DNA of 26,710 nt from CAYUQT01 sp964596165. Lineage in GTDB: Bacteria; Planctomycetota; Phycisphaerae; UBA1845; JAFGLZ01. The notes below the pieces were generated by a model. It searched no databases, was not told where the DNA came from, and worked only from the letters and a program-made list of their open reading frames with translations. Location of the stretch: NCBI GenBank assembly GCA_964596165.1, contig CAZQTW010000080.1, forward strand, positions 1 to 26,710, in the 5' to 3' direction. Position 1 is the stretch's first letter; the number at the start of each line of letters is the position of its first letter. Made by a program: the position numbers and the translations under genes. Below, piece by piece: positions 8,373-14,819 of the stretch.

Positions 8373-8852
8373 ATGAGGAAGACAGCTGTGTTGTTCGTGC
8401 TCCTGGCGGCGGCAGGACTCATGGCGGTTGTGTTTGCGGCCTGCGAGCCGACGAAGCCGCCGCAGAGCAAGGACATCGTCTGGGTCGACTTCGAGAGCGG
8501 AACGAAACTCGCCCAGAAGGACAATCTGCCCATGATGATCCACTACACCGCAACATGGTCCGTGGGGTGCAGAAAACTCGGGCAGGAGGTCTACACGATG
8601 CCGGAAGTGGTCCAGCTCTCGCGGAGCTTCGTCTGCGTCAAGGTGGACGGCGACAAGGAAAAGGAACTGGCGGCACGCTACAAGGTGGAAGGCTATCCGA
8701 CCATCATCTTCACGAATTCGAGTGGCGAAGAGGTGCACAGAGTCGGGGAGTTCATGCCGGCCGACAAGTTCATTGCGCAGATGAAAGTCGCGCTGCAGAA
8801 GCGCAGCGACGCGGAGGCCGCCGACAAGAACGACACCAGAAAGGCAGAGTAG
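8373..8852 (+). CDS. Thioredoxin-fold lipoprotein with SxxC instead of CxxC
   Basis: This is a 159-residue protein with its ATG at 8373, 5 bases after GAGGAGG (8361-8367). An N-terminal lipoprotein signal ends at FAAC (Cys24). The rest is a thioredoxin_7/DsbD-C-like fold: MMIHYTATW, then S63-V-G-C66, VCVKVDGD, and the cis-proline loop GYPT (P109). The usual first, nucleophilic cysteine after Trp is serine, so dithiol oxidoreductase chemistry is not possible. A chaperone-like, single-thiol or binding role is more likely. It is the third gene of the plus-strand operon, 56 bases behind the TPR lipoprotein. Confidence 0.8.
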   Translation: MRKTAVLFVLLAAAGLMAVVFAACEPTKPPQSKDIVWVDFESGTKLAQKDNLPMMIHYTATWSVGCRKLGQEVYTMPEVVQLSRSFVCVKVDGDKEKELAARYKVEGYPTIIFTNSSGEEVHRVGEFMPADKFIAQMKVALQKRSDAEAADKNDTRKAE

Positions 8853-8958
8853 CGCCGGCAGCCACCACTCGCGTGGTCGTAGGTCCGCCGGGGAGTGTGA
8901 CCAAGGCCCCAGCTTTTCCCCGATCCCTCCAGATGCCTCCTTCGGTCCTCAAAAGAAA

Positions 8959-8993
8959 CGAGCAGGGACAGATACCTGCACTGTCCCTGCTCG
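8959..8993 (-). terminator. Intrinsic terminator beside att site B
   Basis: A perfect 13-bp stem CGAGCAGGGACAG (8959-8971) / CTGTCCCTGCTCG (8981-8993) closes a 9-base loop. On the minus strand it is followed by TTTCTTTT, a U-rich tail. It lies just beyond the 3' end of the tRNA fragment at 9003-9048, so it probably served as tRNA-fMet terminator before the 9003-23366 element inserted. It may also stop the convergent plus-strand operon. Confidence 0.7.
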
Positions 8994-9002
8994 ACTTCTG
9001 TC

Positions 9003-9048
9003 ATGGTAGCGGGGGCAGGATTCGAACCTGCGACCTCCGGGTTATGAG
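9003..9048 (-). repeat. att site B: displaced 3' half of tRNA-fMet
   Basis: These 46 bases are identical to 23321-23366, covering the tRNA anticodon loop to CCA plus one flanking base. Together with the intact tRNA copy, this defines the ends of the integrase-bearing element. The anticodon-loop end lies inside an inverted repeat CCGGGTT (9037-9043) / AACCCGG (9055-9061), which fits a recombinase core site with crossover in or next to the anticodon loop. Confidence 0.9.
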
Positions 9049-9169
9049 TGGCGAAACCCGGTTTTTTCGCAACCTCTTGTCACAGCCGTAACTAGCGACA
9101 ACATCAGAAGCTACGTCGCTCCCGACAGCCTTACCATGTAGCCCATTTTGACCGCGTTTGCCAGAGAAT

Positions 9170-9289
9170 AATGTACAAAACGATGTACTTTTTCGACCTC
9201 CATGGCTGACCTTCGTGGTCATGGAGTGCGCGGAAGACGCGTCTAGGCACCAGTGATGTACAGGGCACGATGTACAGTTGATGTACATC
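9170..9289. repeat. GATGTAC arm-type repeats, left end of the element
   Basis: Five copies of (G/A)ATGTAC occur at 9170-9176, 9182-9188, 9255-9261, 9269-9275 and 9280-9286. The last is part of the palindrome GATGTACATC. The first pair has the same 12-base spacing as the pair at 23240-23258 beside the integrase. Matching short repeats near both ends are typical of integrase arm-binding or Xis sites. The 9049-9408 interval has no gene. Confidence 0.55.
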
Positions 9290-9349
9290 ACCTCCCAGGC
9301 GCTGCCTGATCCAACTTGGCAAGAAGAGAAGATTTTCGCCATATTTCAT

Positions 9350-9385
9350 TTGACGCCATAGCAGCTACATCGTAGCATAATGTAG
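9350..9385 (+). promoter_or_regulatory. Promoter and palindromic operator of the RHH gene
   Basis: TTGACG (9350-9355), a 17-base spacer and TAGCAT (9373-9378) form a plausible sigma70 promoter. CATAAT (9376-9381) is an alternative -10. Overlapping it are the palindrome GCTAC-atc-GTAGC (9364-9376) and the inverted pair CTACAT (9365-9370) / ATGTAG (9380-9385). Such symmetric sites over a -10 suit autorepression by the ribbon-helix-helix protein encoded directly downstream. Confidence 0.5.
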
Positions 9386-9408
9386 TGCTTTCGGAATAGG
9401 AGATAACG

Positions 9409-9948
9409 ATGAGGAAAAAGAGAAGCGCGAAAAACAAGAAGGGGCAAGGGATAGAAGGAGCAGTGGAGACGGTCGCCTACAGCACAAGGTTCAGCGCTGG
9501 ACAGCGAGACGCGATTGACAAGGCCGCGGCTGTGATGAAGTGGAGTTCGGCCAAGTTCATACGTGAGGCAGCGATTGGGCGAGCTGTGGACGTTCTAAAC
9601 GCAAGCGGTGAGGGAGGAGAGTTGCGAAGGCTTGCAGACCTCCTAGTGAAGCAGTTGCTGGATCCAAAGGCAGAAGTGGAATGCCTGTTGGCAGACGAGA
9701 GTCACACATTCATGATCGGCATAGAAGGTACGACAGACGATGGGTTTATGCCCCCCGTCGGTTCTGTGAAAACCGTACGACCGAGGCCTGACGAATTGGA
9801 GGACATGAAAGTTGCCTTTGAGACCTGTGCGACGCAATTCGTCACCATGATTCTTGAACAGTGGGTCCCAAGGGAAGCTGGTAGAGTGGGCTATAAGCCG
9901 AAGGTGTCCACTGGAGAACTCCTCAGGGGGATGGAGAACGAGGACTGA
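9409..9948 (+). CDS. Ribbon-helix-helix (MobC/CopG-like) DNA-binding protein
   Basis: This is a 179-residue protein. Its ATG at 9409 follows AGGAG (9398-9402). After a very basic N-terminal tail (residues 1-13), residues about 20-65 show the ribbon-helix-helix pattern: a strand VAYSTRFSAGQRDAID, then AAAVMKWSSAKFIREAAIGRA. This is typical of CopG repressors and of MobC/relaxosome accessory proteins. The C-terminal two thirds, with an acidic stretch, are not recognised. As the first gene at the element end, behind a palindromic operator, it is likely a regulator of excision or transfer, or an accessory factor for the Rep protein downstream. Confidence 0.65.
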   Translation: MRKKRSAKNKKGQGIEGAVETVAYSTRFSAGQRDAIDKAAAVMKWSSAKFIREAAIGRAVDVLNASGEGGELRRLADLLVKQLLDPKAEVECLLADESHTFMIGIEGTTDDGFMPPVGSVKTVRPRPDELEDMKVAFETCATQFVTMILEQWVPREAGRVGYKPKVSTGELLRGMENED

Positions 9949-10046
9949 TGCACCATTTGCGAGAACACTAGAGACTGAGACGAACCGGAAATGGGTTTGT
10001 TAAGCAGAGGACGGTGACATGAAAGAAGCGATAGTGAGAACATACG

Positions 10047-10208
10047 GTGAAGAAACTTGTCTTTAGGATGAAGGATTTGCCGGTACTTGTGGAGGTTCTC
10101 GGTGATAACCGGGAAAGGGAATTGTATCAGTTGGCACCTGCAGGGCGCAAGGTGGGTGCCTCACTGCAGAAGGTTCCGAAAAGCTTCTTGGGCATTAGGC
10201 TCAGATAG
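10047..10208 (+). CDS. 53-residue basic ORF with GTG start
   Basis: The protein begins VKKLVFRMKDLPVLVEVLGD and ends KVPKSFLGIRLR. It is strongly basic and has a strand-like, regularly spaced hydrophobic pattern. It sits in the otherwise gene-free gap between the RHH gene and the replication initiator. The ribosome site is weak. A 13-codon ATG ORF (about 10019-10060) overlaps its start and might couple translation. I do not recognise a family, and it may be a small DNA-binding accessory protein or a chance ORF. Confidence 0.35.
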   Translation: MKKLVFRMKDLPVLVEVLGDNRERELYQLAPAGRKVGASLQKVPKSFLGIRLR

Positions 10209-10219
10209 TAGCCCCGTAG

Positions 10220-10286
10220 CAAGCGAAGCTTGATGCAAAAGCCATAGCCAGCCATGGGCGTTCGAGGTGGTGTCAGAGAACACCAC
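10220..10286. repeat. Inverted repeats upstream of the replication initiator
   Basis: Two short perfect hairpins lie in the gap 10209-10300: CAAGC-gaa-GCTTG (10220-10232) and GTGGTG-8 nt-CACCAC (10267-10286). Inverted repeats just upstream of a Rep_trans gene are where a double-strand origin or nick site is often found, but nothing here proves origin function. They could also be operators for the initiator gene. Confidence 0.35.
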
Positions 10287-10300
10287 GAAGGAGAACGTCG

Positions 10301-11560
10301 ATGGCTGATGTTGTTTCTGGCAGGATCGTTGGCGAGTACGGGCAGGGTGGCCGGGAGGCTCCGGGCTTGCACGGAGCCCCCGGCACCGCCCAGCGCATGG
10401 CGGAGTCTGTAACACGCCATGCGGAGATTACAGGAGAGAAGGAATACCAGGTCCTGGCATCAGGGGTGGACAGCCTCGATGTCGGCATCTACGTGGATTG
10501 GGGCGCTGGGGGGATAGGGCTAGAAGAGTGTCTGGATGATCTGAAGACACGGGCACAGGGAACAGAAGGAGTCTCTTGTGAAGGGCTGCTTGCCCAGCCT
10601 TGCTTGGTGTTGCCTGCTGGAAAGTCTTCGGGCTACAAATACCACCTCCTTGCAGGTGATTGTCACCTCTTCCTGGCTTCGATGGGATCCGACTCGAAAC
10701 CACGGTTGGGAACACCAAATGCCTATGCCTCCTTGGGCTGCAGGTCTTTATGGACTAAGGGAATAAGGCAAGCCGTCGGGGATTCCTGCCAATTGATCGA
10801 TGACCTTGGCGGCAAGGTCGTGGGGGTGAAGCCAAGCCGGTGTGACCTCTGCGTTGACCTGGAAATGACGGAGAACCTGAGCCTGGAATTCCTGCGCGAT
10901 CATCGCGTATCTCAGAGCAATTCCACTAAACACTTCGAACGCAATGGACAACTTGAGAGCTACTACGTCGGCTCCAGAAGCGGGGCGATTCAGGCACGCA
11001 TCTACGACAAAGGCAGAGAAGTGCTTCGGGGCGGCACGAAGGAGTGGTTCTTCGAAATATGGGGAACGTCACCCCCGGCAAGAATCTGGCGGGTGGAGTT
11101 CCAGTTGAGACGCAGAGCCCTGAAGCAGTTCGGTATTCAGAGCGTGGATGAACTCTTAGGGAAGCTTGGCGGCGTGTGGGCGTATCTATGCGAGACTTGG
11201 CTCTCATTTCGTCTGCCCGACCATGAGAACGTTTCGAGACGAACTGTCTTGGGCTGGTGGCAAGTGGTGCAGAGGTCTGCGCGACTCTTCGGGGGCAGCC
11301 TCGACGTGCAACGTGAATTGGAGACTGGCCAGACAGCCTCTCCTCGGTGGTATGTATCACACGTTGCCGGATGTCTCGTGGCGTTCGCCGCACGTTTGGG
11401 CCTGCGAAACCTGGAGGAAGGCTTGGAGTGTCTATCTGCGAGTGTGCGGAAGTACTTCGCGGGGCGTGACTATGACGAACGATATGTGGTGAAACGGATG
11501 AAGCTGAGCTTGCCGCTGGGGGAAGCTGGGGAAGGGCATGAGCGCCAAGGGGACGTCTGA
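10301..11560 (+). CDS. Rep_trans-type replication initiation protein
   Basis: This is a 419-residue protein with its ATG at 10301 behind AAGGAG (10288-10293). The central part carries signatures of the Rep_trans/phage replication initiation factor family: RCDLCVDLEM, then YYVGSRSGAIQARIYDKG, then IWRVEFQLRRRALKQFG. Proteins of this family nick DNA for rolling-circle replication of small plasmids or act as relaxases in Tn916-like elements. The N-terminal 40 residues are low in recognisable structure, and a later start is possible. Its end overlaps the excisionase-like gene by 23 bases. It suggests that the excised circle can replicate or be mobilised. I could not assign the catalytic tyrosine with certainty. 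Confidence 0.75.
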   Translation: MADVVSGRIVGEYGQGGREAPGLHGAPGTAQRMAESVTRHAEITGEKEYQVLASGVDSLDVGIYVDWGAGGIGLEECLDDLKTRAQGTEGVSCEGLLAQPCLVLPAGKSSGYKYHLLAGDCHLFLASMGSDSKPRLGTPNAYASLGCRSLWTKGIRQAVGDSCQLIDDLGGKVVGVKPSRCDLCVDLEMTENLSLEFLRDHRVSQSNSTKHFERNGQLESYYVGSRSGAIQARIYDKGREVLRGGTKEWFFEIWGTSPPARIWRVEFQLRRRALKQFGIQSVDELLGKLGGVWAYLCETWLSFRLPDHENVSRRTVLGWWQVVQRSARLFGGSLDVQRELETGQTASPRWYVSHVAGCLVAFAARLGLRNLEEGLECLSASVRKYFAGRDYDERYVVKRMKLSLPLGEAGEGHERQGDV

Positions 11561-11768
11561 AAGCAAGCTCTACATTTCGCCGAAGGAACTGTCGGAAAGG
11601 TGGCAGTGCTCCAGGTCGTCGGTAGATCGAATCGCCCGACGAATCGGCCTGACTCGGCTGTGCTTGGGAGTGGGAAAGAATGGATTGGTTCGGTTTGTGC
11701 TCAAAGAGATCGAGGCGTTTGAGGCGTCACGGACGCTCAAGTCACGGTCTGGGCTCACAAGTGTTTGA
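11538..11768 (+). CDS. Excisionase-like HTH protein
   Basis: This 76-residue protein is a small MerR/AlpA-like winged helix. ISPKELSERWQCSRSSVDRIARRIGL forms the helix-turn-helix and VRFVLKEIEAFEAS is the typical C-terminal helix. This architecture is common among excisionases (Xis) and DNA-binding directionality factors of integrative elements. It overlaps the end of the replication initiator by 23 bases, so translation is probably coupled. An alternative role is a transcriptional regulator of the small operon. Confidence 0.7.
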   Translation: MSAKGTSESKLYISPKELSERWQCSRSSVDRIARRIGLTRLCLGVGKNGLVRFVLKEIEAFEASRTLKSRSGLTSV

Positions 11769-11779
11769 AAGGAAGCAGT

Positions 11780-12025
11780 ATGAAGCTAAAAGGCGTTGCT
11801 AGGTTATCGAAGCAGTATCCGGGGACCTGGGAGTGGAGCAAGCTCTTTAAGGAGCCTGACGGACCGCTTGTGGGCGTAGGGGTTCGTGCGACAAGCGCCG
11901 AAGACGTTCGTGAGATGGTAAGAGAGGGGTTGCTCTGTGGATTGGTTGAGACCGATCAGGATATTGACACTCAGCGTGTTGACGCTTGTGTTGTCACCGA
12001 AGCGGAAGGGGGTGATGCTGCATGA
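11780..12025 (+). CDS. 81-residue hypothetical protein
   Basis: The ATG at 11780 is preceded by AAGGAAG, better placed than the TTG at 11765. Residues 1-40 (KLKGVARLSKQYPGTWEWSK, then PLVGVGVRATSAEDVREMV) look like a small alpha/beta domain, followed by an acidic C-terminus ending EAEGGDAA. No family is recognised. It is the last gene of the plus-strand mobility operon, 11 bases after the HTH gene, and faces the convergent HEPN gene across a terminator. Confidence 0.5.
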   Translation: MKLKGVARLSKQYPGTWEWSKLFKEPDGPLVGVGVRATSAEDVREMVREGLLCGLVETDQDIDTQRVDACVVTEAEGGDAA

Positions 12026-12089
12026 ACCAGTAAGGCGGGGCGGCGCGTGCTGCACCCGTCACAATTGAGATACTGTTCCACCCAAAACA

Positions 12090-12120
12090 CTACCCCGGAA
12101 ACCGCAAGTCGCCGGGGTAG
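12090..12120. terminator. Bidirectional terminator between convergent modules
   Basis: Stem CTACCCCGG (12090-12098) / CCGGGGTAG (12112-12120) encloses a 13-base loop. It is followed on the plus strand by TCGCATTGTTGTTTC. On the minus strand the tail is TGTTTT. It separates the plus-strand mobility operon from the minus-strand defence operon. Confidence 0.65.
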
Positions 12121-12133
12121 TCGCATTGTTGTT

Positions 12134-13951
12134 TCAGGAACGGGACGGCGCGGGAGGCCATGCAGGAGCCTCTTGTCGTGGCAGGAGGGCCATCTCTGGT
12201 CTGAGAATCGACTGAGGCGACAAATCGCATGCCCTGTCGTTTTGAAGGCTCTGAATAAGGTGGGCGTACAGCAAGGCTCTGTATTCCAGAGCCTCGGCTA
12301 CGGTCCACTTCGGATGGTGGATCAAGTCGTGCACCAACTGCTGTGTAACCGTGACCAAGTACGCGTGAAGGTGTTGAACAAGGTGGCGGATCGGGAGTGT
12401 TGTGGTGCCTCGGTGCATAATGTCATTACGTGCGCGGTATATTCGCCGGATTTGCCAATCGACGTTCTGGTGGTTCTGCTGCAGCAATTGCATGACGCCT
12501 CTAGGATGACTGAACACTTCAGCTCTGAGGTGCCATAGTCTATGCCGGAGAAGAGGGCTAATGCTCAGCAAGGGGGGCAAAGCTTGAACTGTCGGGGCAG
12601 TGTCGGGGGCAAGAATGATCGGAAGGAGTTGGTCGGGGGTTATGCCCCAAGTGTGGTAACTAGGGATGAGGCTAGCGAATGGATTTGGGGTGTAGCGGCG
12701 CCAAGGAACGTGTAGGTCGATGGCCAAGGCCTTGATCATGCGGAAGAGGTAAGATGTGGAAAGAGCGGGAGGAAGAAAGCGGCAGATTGAACCGATGATG
12801 GTCTCATGTTGGTGTCGGAAGAGGCTTTCCAGCGAAATCCAGAGGTTCACAAGGCGGGCGTCGTCGGTTGAGGCAGAAAGGGCGAGTTTATGGTACTGGA
12901 GTGCGGCTTTAAGCGGAGCAGCATCGTTGGGGAGCATTGTATCTAGGAGGCGGACGAGGGCGGGTACTCGTTCGCTGGCGTTTTTCGTATCCCTAACATA
13001 GGCTAGGCGAGTTGTATCGGGGGAGACGAGGTTCGATGTTCCGTTGGGGGAGGTAACGAGGGCATTACGGCCCAGGACCTGGAACTGCCTTTGGACTTGG
13101 TAGAGTCTCAGCACAGCCAGCTGACTGTCGATTACTGTTTCGGCACGAGCCCTAGCGGCATAGGGGTCCAGGGCTTCGACCTGTAGCCTTGCGATGTGTG
13201 CGGTAGGGTTCTGGCTGTAGAAGTCATGTTCTGGCGTGTTCTCGGGAAAGCTGGGCCTGGCAGAGCTGATGATGAAGTAAGGGGGAGGGATATTCGTTGG
13301 CCAGTCAACAAGGAAAAGGCAGGTGAACGTGCTAGGGGCGCCGTCGTATTTGGTAGTTAAGGCGTCGAACCGTTCAACAAGATCCGCTGGGTGAGGATCG
13401 CAGAGGATGTCGAAGCCTTGGGAGAGGTAAGTAGTTGAATAGCCGAGGGAAGCGAAGTGTACGGCTAGGGACATGGTAATGTCATAGATGTCCTTCATGC
13501 GATTTGTTTGGGGGTCAGACAGGAGGTTGCGGGTCATTTGGACCAGCCTAGCCTGGTAATCGCGGAGGCTGTCGAGCAAGACGGTAGTCCTAGCGGAAAG
13601 TGAACGGAGGTTGCAGATTCTGGGCTCTGCCGGGGTCTTGTATTCGGCGGTGAGGCGATCAAGATATGAGGGAACAAACGGGAAATTGCGGCGAATAACT
13701 ATGTCGCGATGCGCAATATCTCGAGCTTCCTGAACCAAGGGGTGTACATTCGCGAAGTGGGACGGAACGGCTTCACTAGTCTTAACGGCATGCGCTATTT
13801 CGAGGAGAATAGTGCGGATGTTGGAGGTACGGACTTGCCAAGCGTCAAAAGAGGCCTCATCAAAGAGTTCGTGCCAGCGCTGGACAAACAGGAGGTGGGG
13901 TTCGGCGGTGAGGCCCGCTCGCTCAATTTCGCTTGGAAAGAAGAATTTCAT
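12134..13951 (-). CDS. HEPN-domain protein, candidate antiviral RNase
   Basis: This is a 605-residue protein. The ATG at 13951 has GGAAGG about 8 bases upstream. Residues about 360-560 form a HEPN-type helical domain. WISLESLF (371-378) resembles the segment found in Apea/HEPN-like defence proteins, and R508-N-D-I-M-H513 is the R-x4-H catalytic motif of HEPN ribonucleases. The N-terminal 350 residues are not recognised and could sense the trigger. HEPN proteins commonly act by abortive infection through RNA cleavage, and this one adjoins a type I restriction operon. No separate antitoxin (MNT) gene is next to it, so a self-contained, ApeA-like effector is the best guess. The RNase activity is inferred from one motif only. 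Confidence 0.65.
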   Translation of the reverse strand: MKFFFPSEIERAGLTAEPHLLFVQRWHELFDEASFDAWQVRTSNIRTILLEIAHAVKTSEAVPSHFANVHPLVQEARDIAHRDIVIRRNFPFVPSYLDRLTAEYKTPAEPRICNLRSLSARTTVLLDSLRDYQARLVQMTRNLLSDPQTNRMKDIYDITMSLAVHFASLGYSTTYLSQGFDILCDPHPADLVERFDALTTKYDGAPSTFTCLFLVDWPTNIPPPYFIISSARPSFPENTPEHDFYSQNPTAHIARLQVEALDPYAARARAETVIDSQLAVLRLYQVQRQFQVLGRNALVTSPNGTSNLVSPDTTRLAYVRDTKNASERVPALVRLLDTMLPNDAAPLKAALQYHKLALSASTDDARLVNLWISLESLFRHQHETIIGSICRFLPPALSTSYLFRMIKALAIDLHVPWRRYTPNPFASLIPSYHTWGITPDQLLPIILAPDTAPTVQALPPLLSISPLLRHRLWHLRAEVFSHPRGVMQLLQQNHQNVDWQIRRIYRARNDIMHRGTTTLPIRHLVQHLHAYLVTVTQQLVHDLIHHPKWTVAEALEYRALLYAHLIQSLQNDRACDLSPQSILRPEMALLPRQEAPAWPPAPSRS

Positions 13952-13978
13952 GGTTGCGCCTTCCGCGTTAGGCGATAT

Positions 13979-13996
13979 ATTATAGATAGACTATAA
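13979..13996 (-). promoter_or_regulatory. -10 box and operator of the HEPN gene
   Basis: On the minus strand TATAAT (13979-13984) lies 27 bases before the HEPN start codon. No good -35 is seen. The perfect inverted repeat TTATAG-5 nt-CTATAA (13980-13996) covers the -10 element and could be a repressor site. Confidence 0.4.
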
Positions 13997-14057
13997 AGGA
14001 GTCGGGTTTTCGACGTAAGTGGCTCTTCGGAGCCCTGCCGATCGTCCTGACTCCTTT
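13995..14057. other. Nested hairpin, possible structured RNA
   Basis: Three concentric stems are visible: AAAGGAGTC (13995-14003) with GACTCCTTT (14049-14057); a 4-bp GACG/CGTC; and an inner GGCTC-TTCG-GAGCC (14021-14034) with a stable cUUCGg loop on the plus strand. It sits between the GIY-YIG stop and the HEPN promoter. It may be a terminator or attenuator, or a small RNA. Confidence 0.45.
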
Positions 14058-14089
14058 CGCCTTGCGGACAGTGCAAGAGATGCCATGTG

Positions 14090-14809
14090 TCACTTGCGCA
14101 GTTCGTTGAGTTGTACCCAGTTGCCCTGCTCATTGCGGTAGCGCCAGAAGTACCAGCCGTTGCATCCTCCCTTGAAGACCGTTTGGCCAGCCGACGAGGG
14201 TGAGTCGTAGACCTTCCCATTGAAACGGACTCTTCCGTCCTTGCGTACGGTCGCCGTGTAGAGTCTCCCCTTGTATTCCCTGCGGATCCGGAAGGAGTGT
14301 TTAACATATGGGGCCAGGGCCGGTTCCCTGTGATGGTGACGAGAAGAGCCGGTCTTCTTGGGTTTCGGCTTGTGCTGGGTCTTGCCTAGAATCTCCTTCA
14401 GGGCCTTCTCCTGGGCGCTTGCGATCCCGTCATGCAGGGCATGGGCAAGATTGAGGGCGTGTTCCAGTCTGCCCCAAGTAGTATTGCCTTTGGGGTCAGC
14501 TATGTGCAAAATCAGGGATTCAAGTTCTCTGAGATGATCGACCTTCCTGGCCAGATAGACGCTGAACTTGTCCCACTTGTGGGCGTGCTTGTCCTTCAGG
14601 TGGTCGTTGATCCGATTCCTCAAGTTGGTAGCCAAGCCGACGTAGTAAAGGTGATCGCCCTTGTACAGAGCATAGACTCCGTGTCGTTTGCCAACAAGGT
14701 CGGTAAGCTGTTTTCGGTAATCGGAGAAAACCTTGCTGGAAATGTGCTCCATATAGCCTACCACAAGAGGACGAGTCCTCGAAGTCCGCTTTCTTCTTGT
14801 CGGCATCAT
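14090..14809 (-). CDS. GIY-YIG nuclease with RAMA-like C-terminal domain
   Basis: This is a 239-residue protein. Its ATG at 14809 follows AGGAGG, 10 bases after the hsdS stop codon. The GIY-YIG fold spans residues about 40-105: GVYALY (44-49), YYVG (55-58), R64, H70 and the catalytic glutamate E97 in LRELESLIL. A basic, His-rich linker leads to residues about 170-235, with LYTATVRKDGRVRFNGKVY, SPSSAG and GWYFW, which match the RAMA/DUF4357-type domain associated with modified-base systems. I infer a nuclease directed to or away from modified DNA. Its place as last gene of the hsd operon suggests it works with, or backs up, the methylation system. Confidence 0.75.
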   Translation of the reverse strand: MMPTRRKRTSRTRPLVVGYMEHISSKVFSDYRKQLTDLVGKRHGVYALYKGDHLYYVGLATNLRNRINDHLKDKHAHKWDKFSVYLARKVDHLRELESLILHIADPKGNTTWGRLEHALNLAHALHDGIASAQEKALKEILGKTQHKPKPKKTGSSRHHHREPALAPYVKHSFRIRREYKGRLYTATVRKDGRVRFNGKVYDSPSSAGQTVFKGGCNGWYFWRYRNEQGNWVQLNELRK

Positions 14810-14819
14810 GGTCCTCCTG

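Larger units (their letters stand above)
76..9002. mobile_element. Putative integrase-less island between two att copies
   Basis: The block is bounded by tRNA-fMet 3' fragments at 76-120 and 9003-9048 in the same orientation. It carries a degraded DUF523-like gene, two small unknown genes and a three-gene secreted kinase/TPR/thioredoxin operon. No integrase, relaxase or replication gene is visible. It could be a cis-mobilisable element that relies on the integrase at 21954-23177, the remnant of an older insertion, or part of one larger 76-23366 element. The sequence alone does not decide between these. Confidence 0.5.

Noticed and set aside
9170..9289. CRISPR-like array from the GATGTAC repeats
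   Set aside because: Repeats are only 7-8 bases with irregular spacing and no cas genes. They fit integrase or regulator binding sites better.
12047..12538. 163-codon plus-strand frame after the 81-residue gene
   Set aside because: It crosses the terminator at 12090-12120 and is mostly antisense to the HEPN gene. Its composition is shadow-like.
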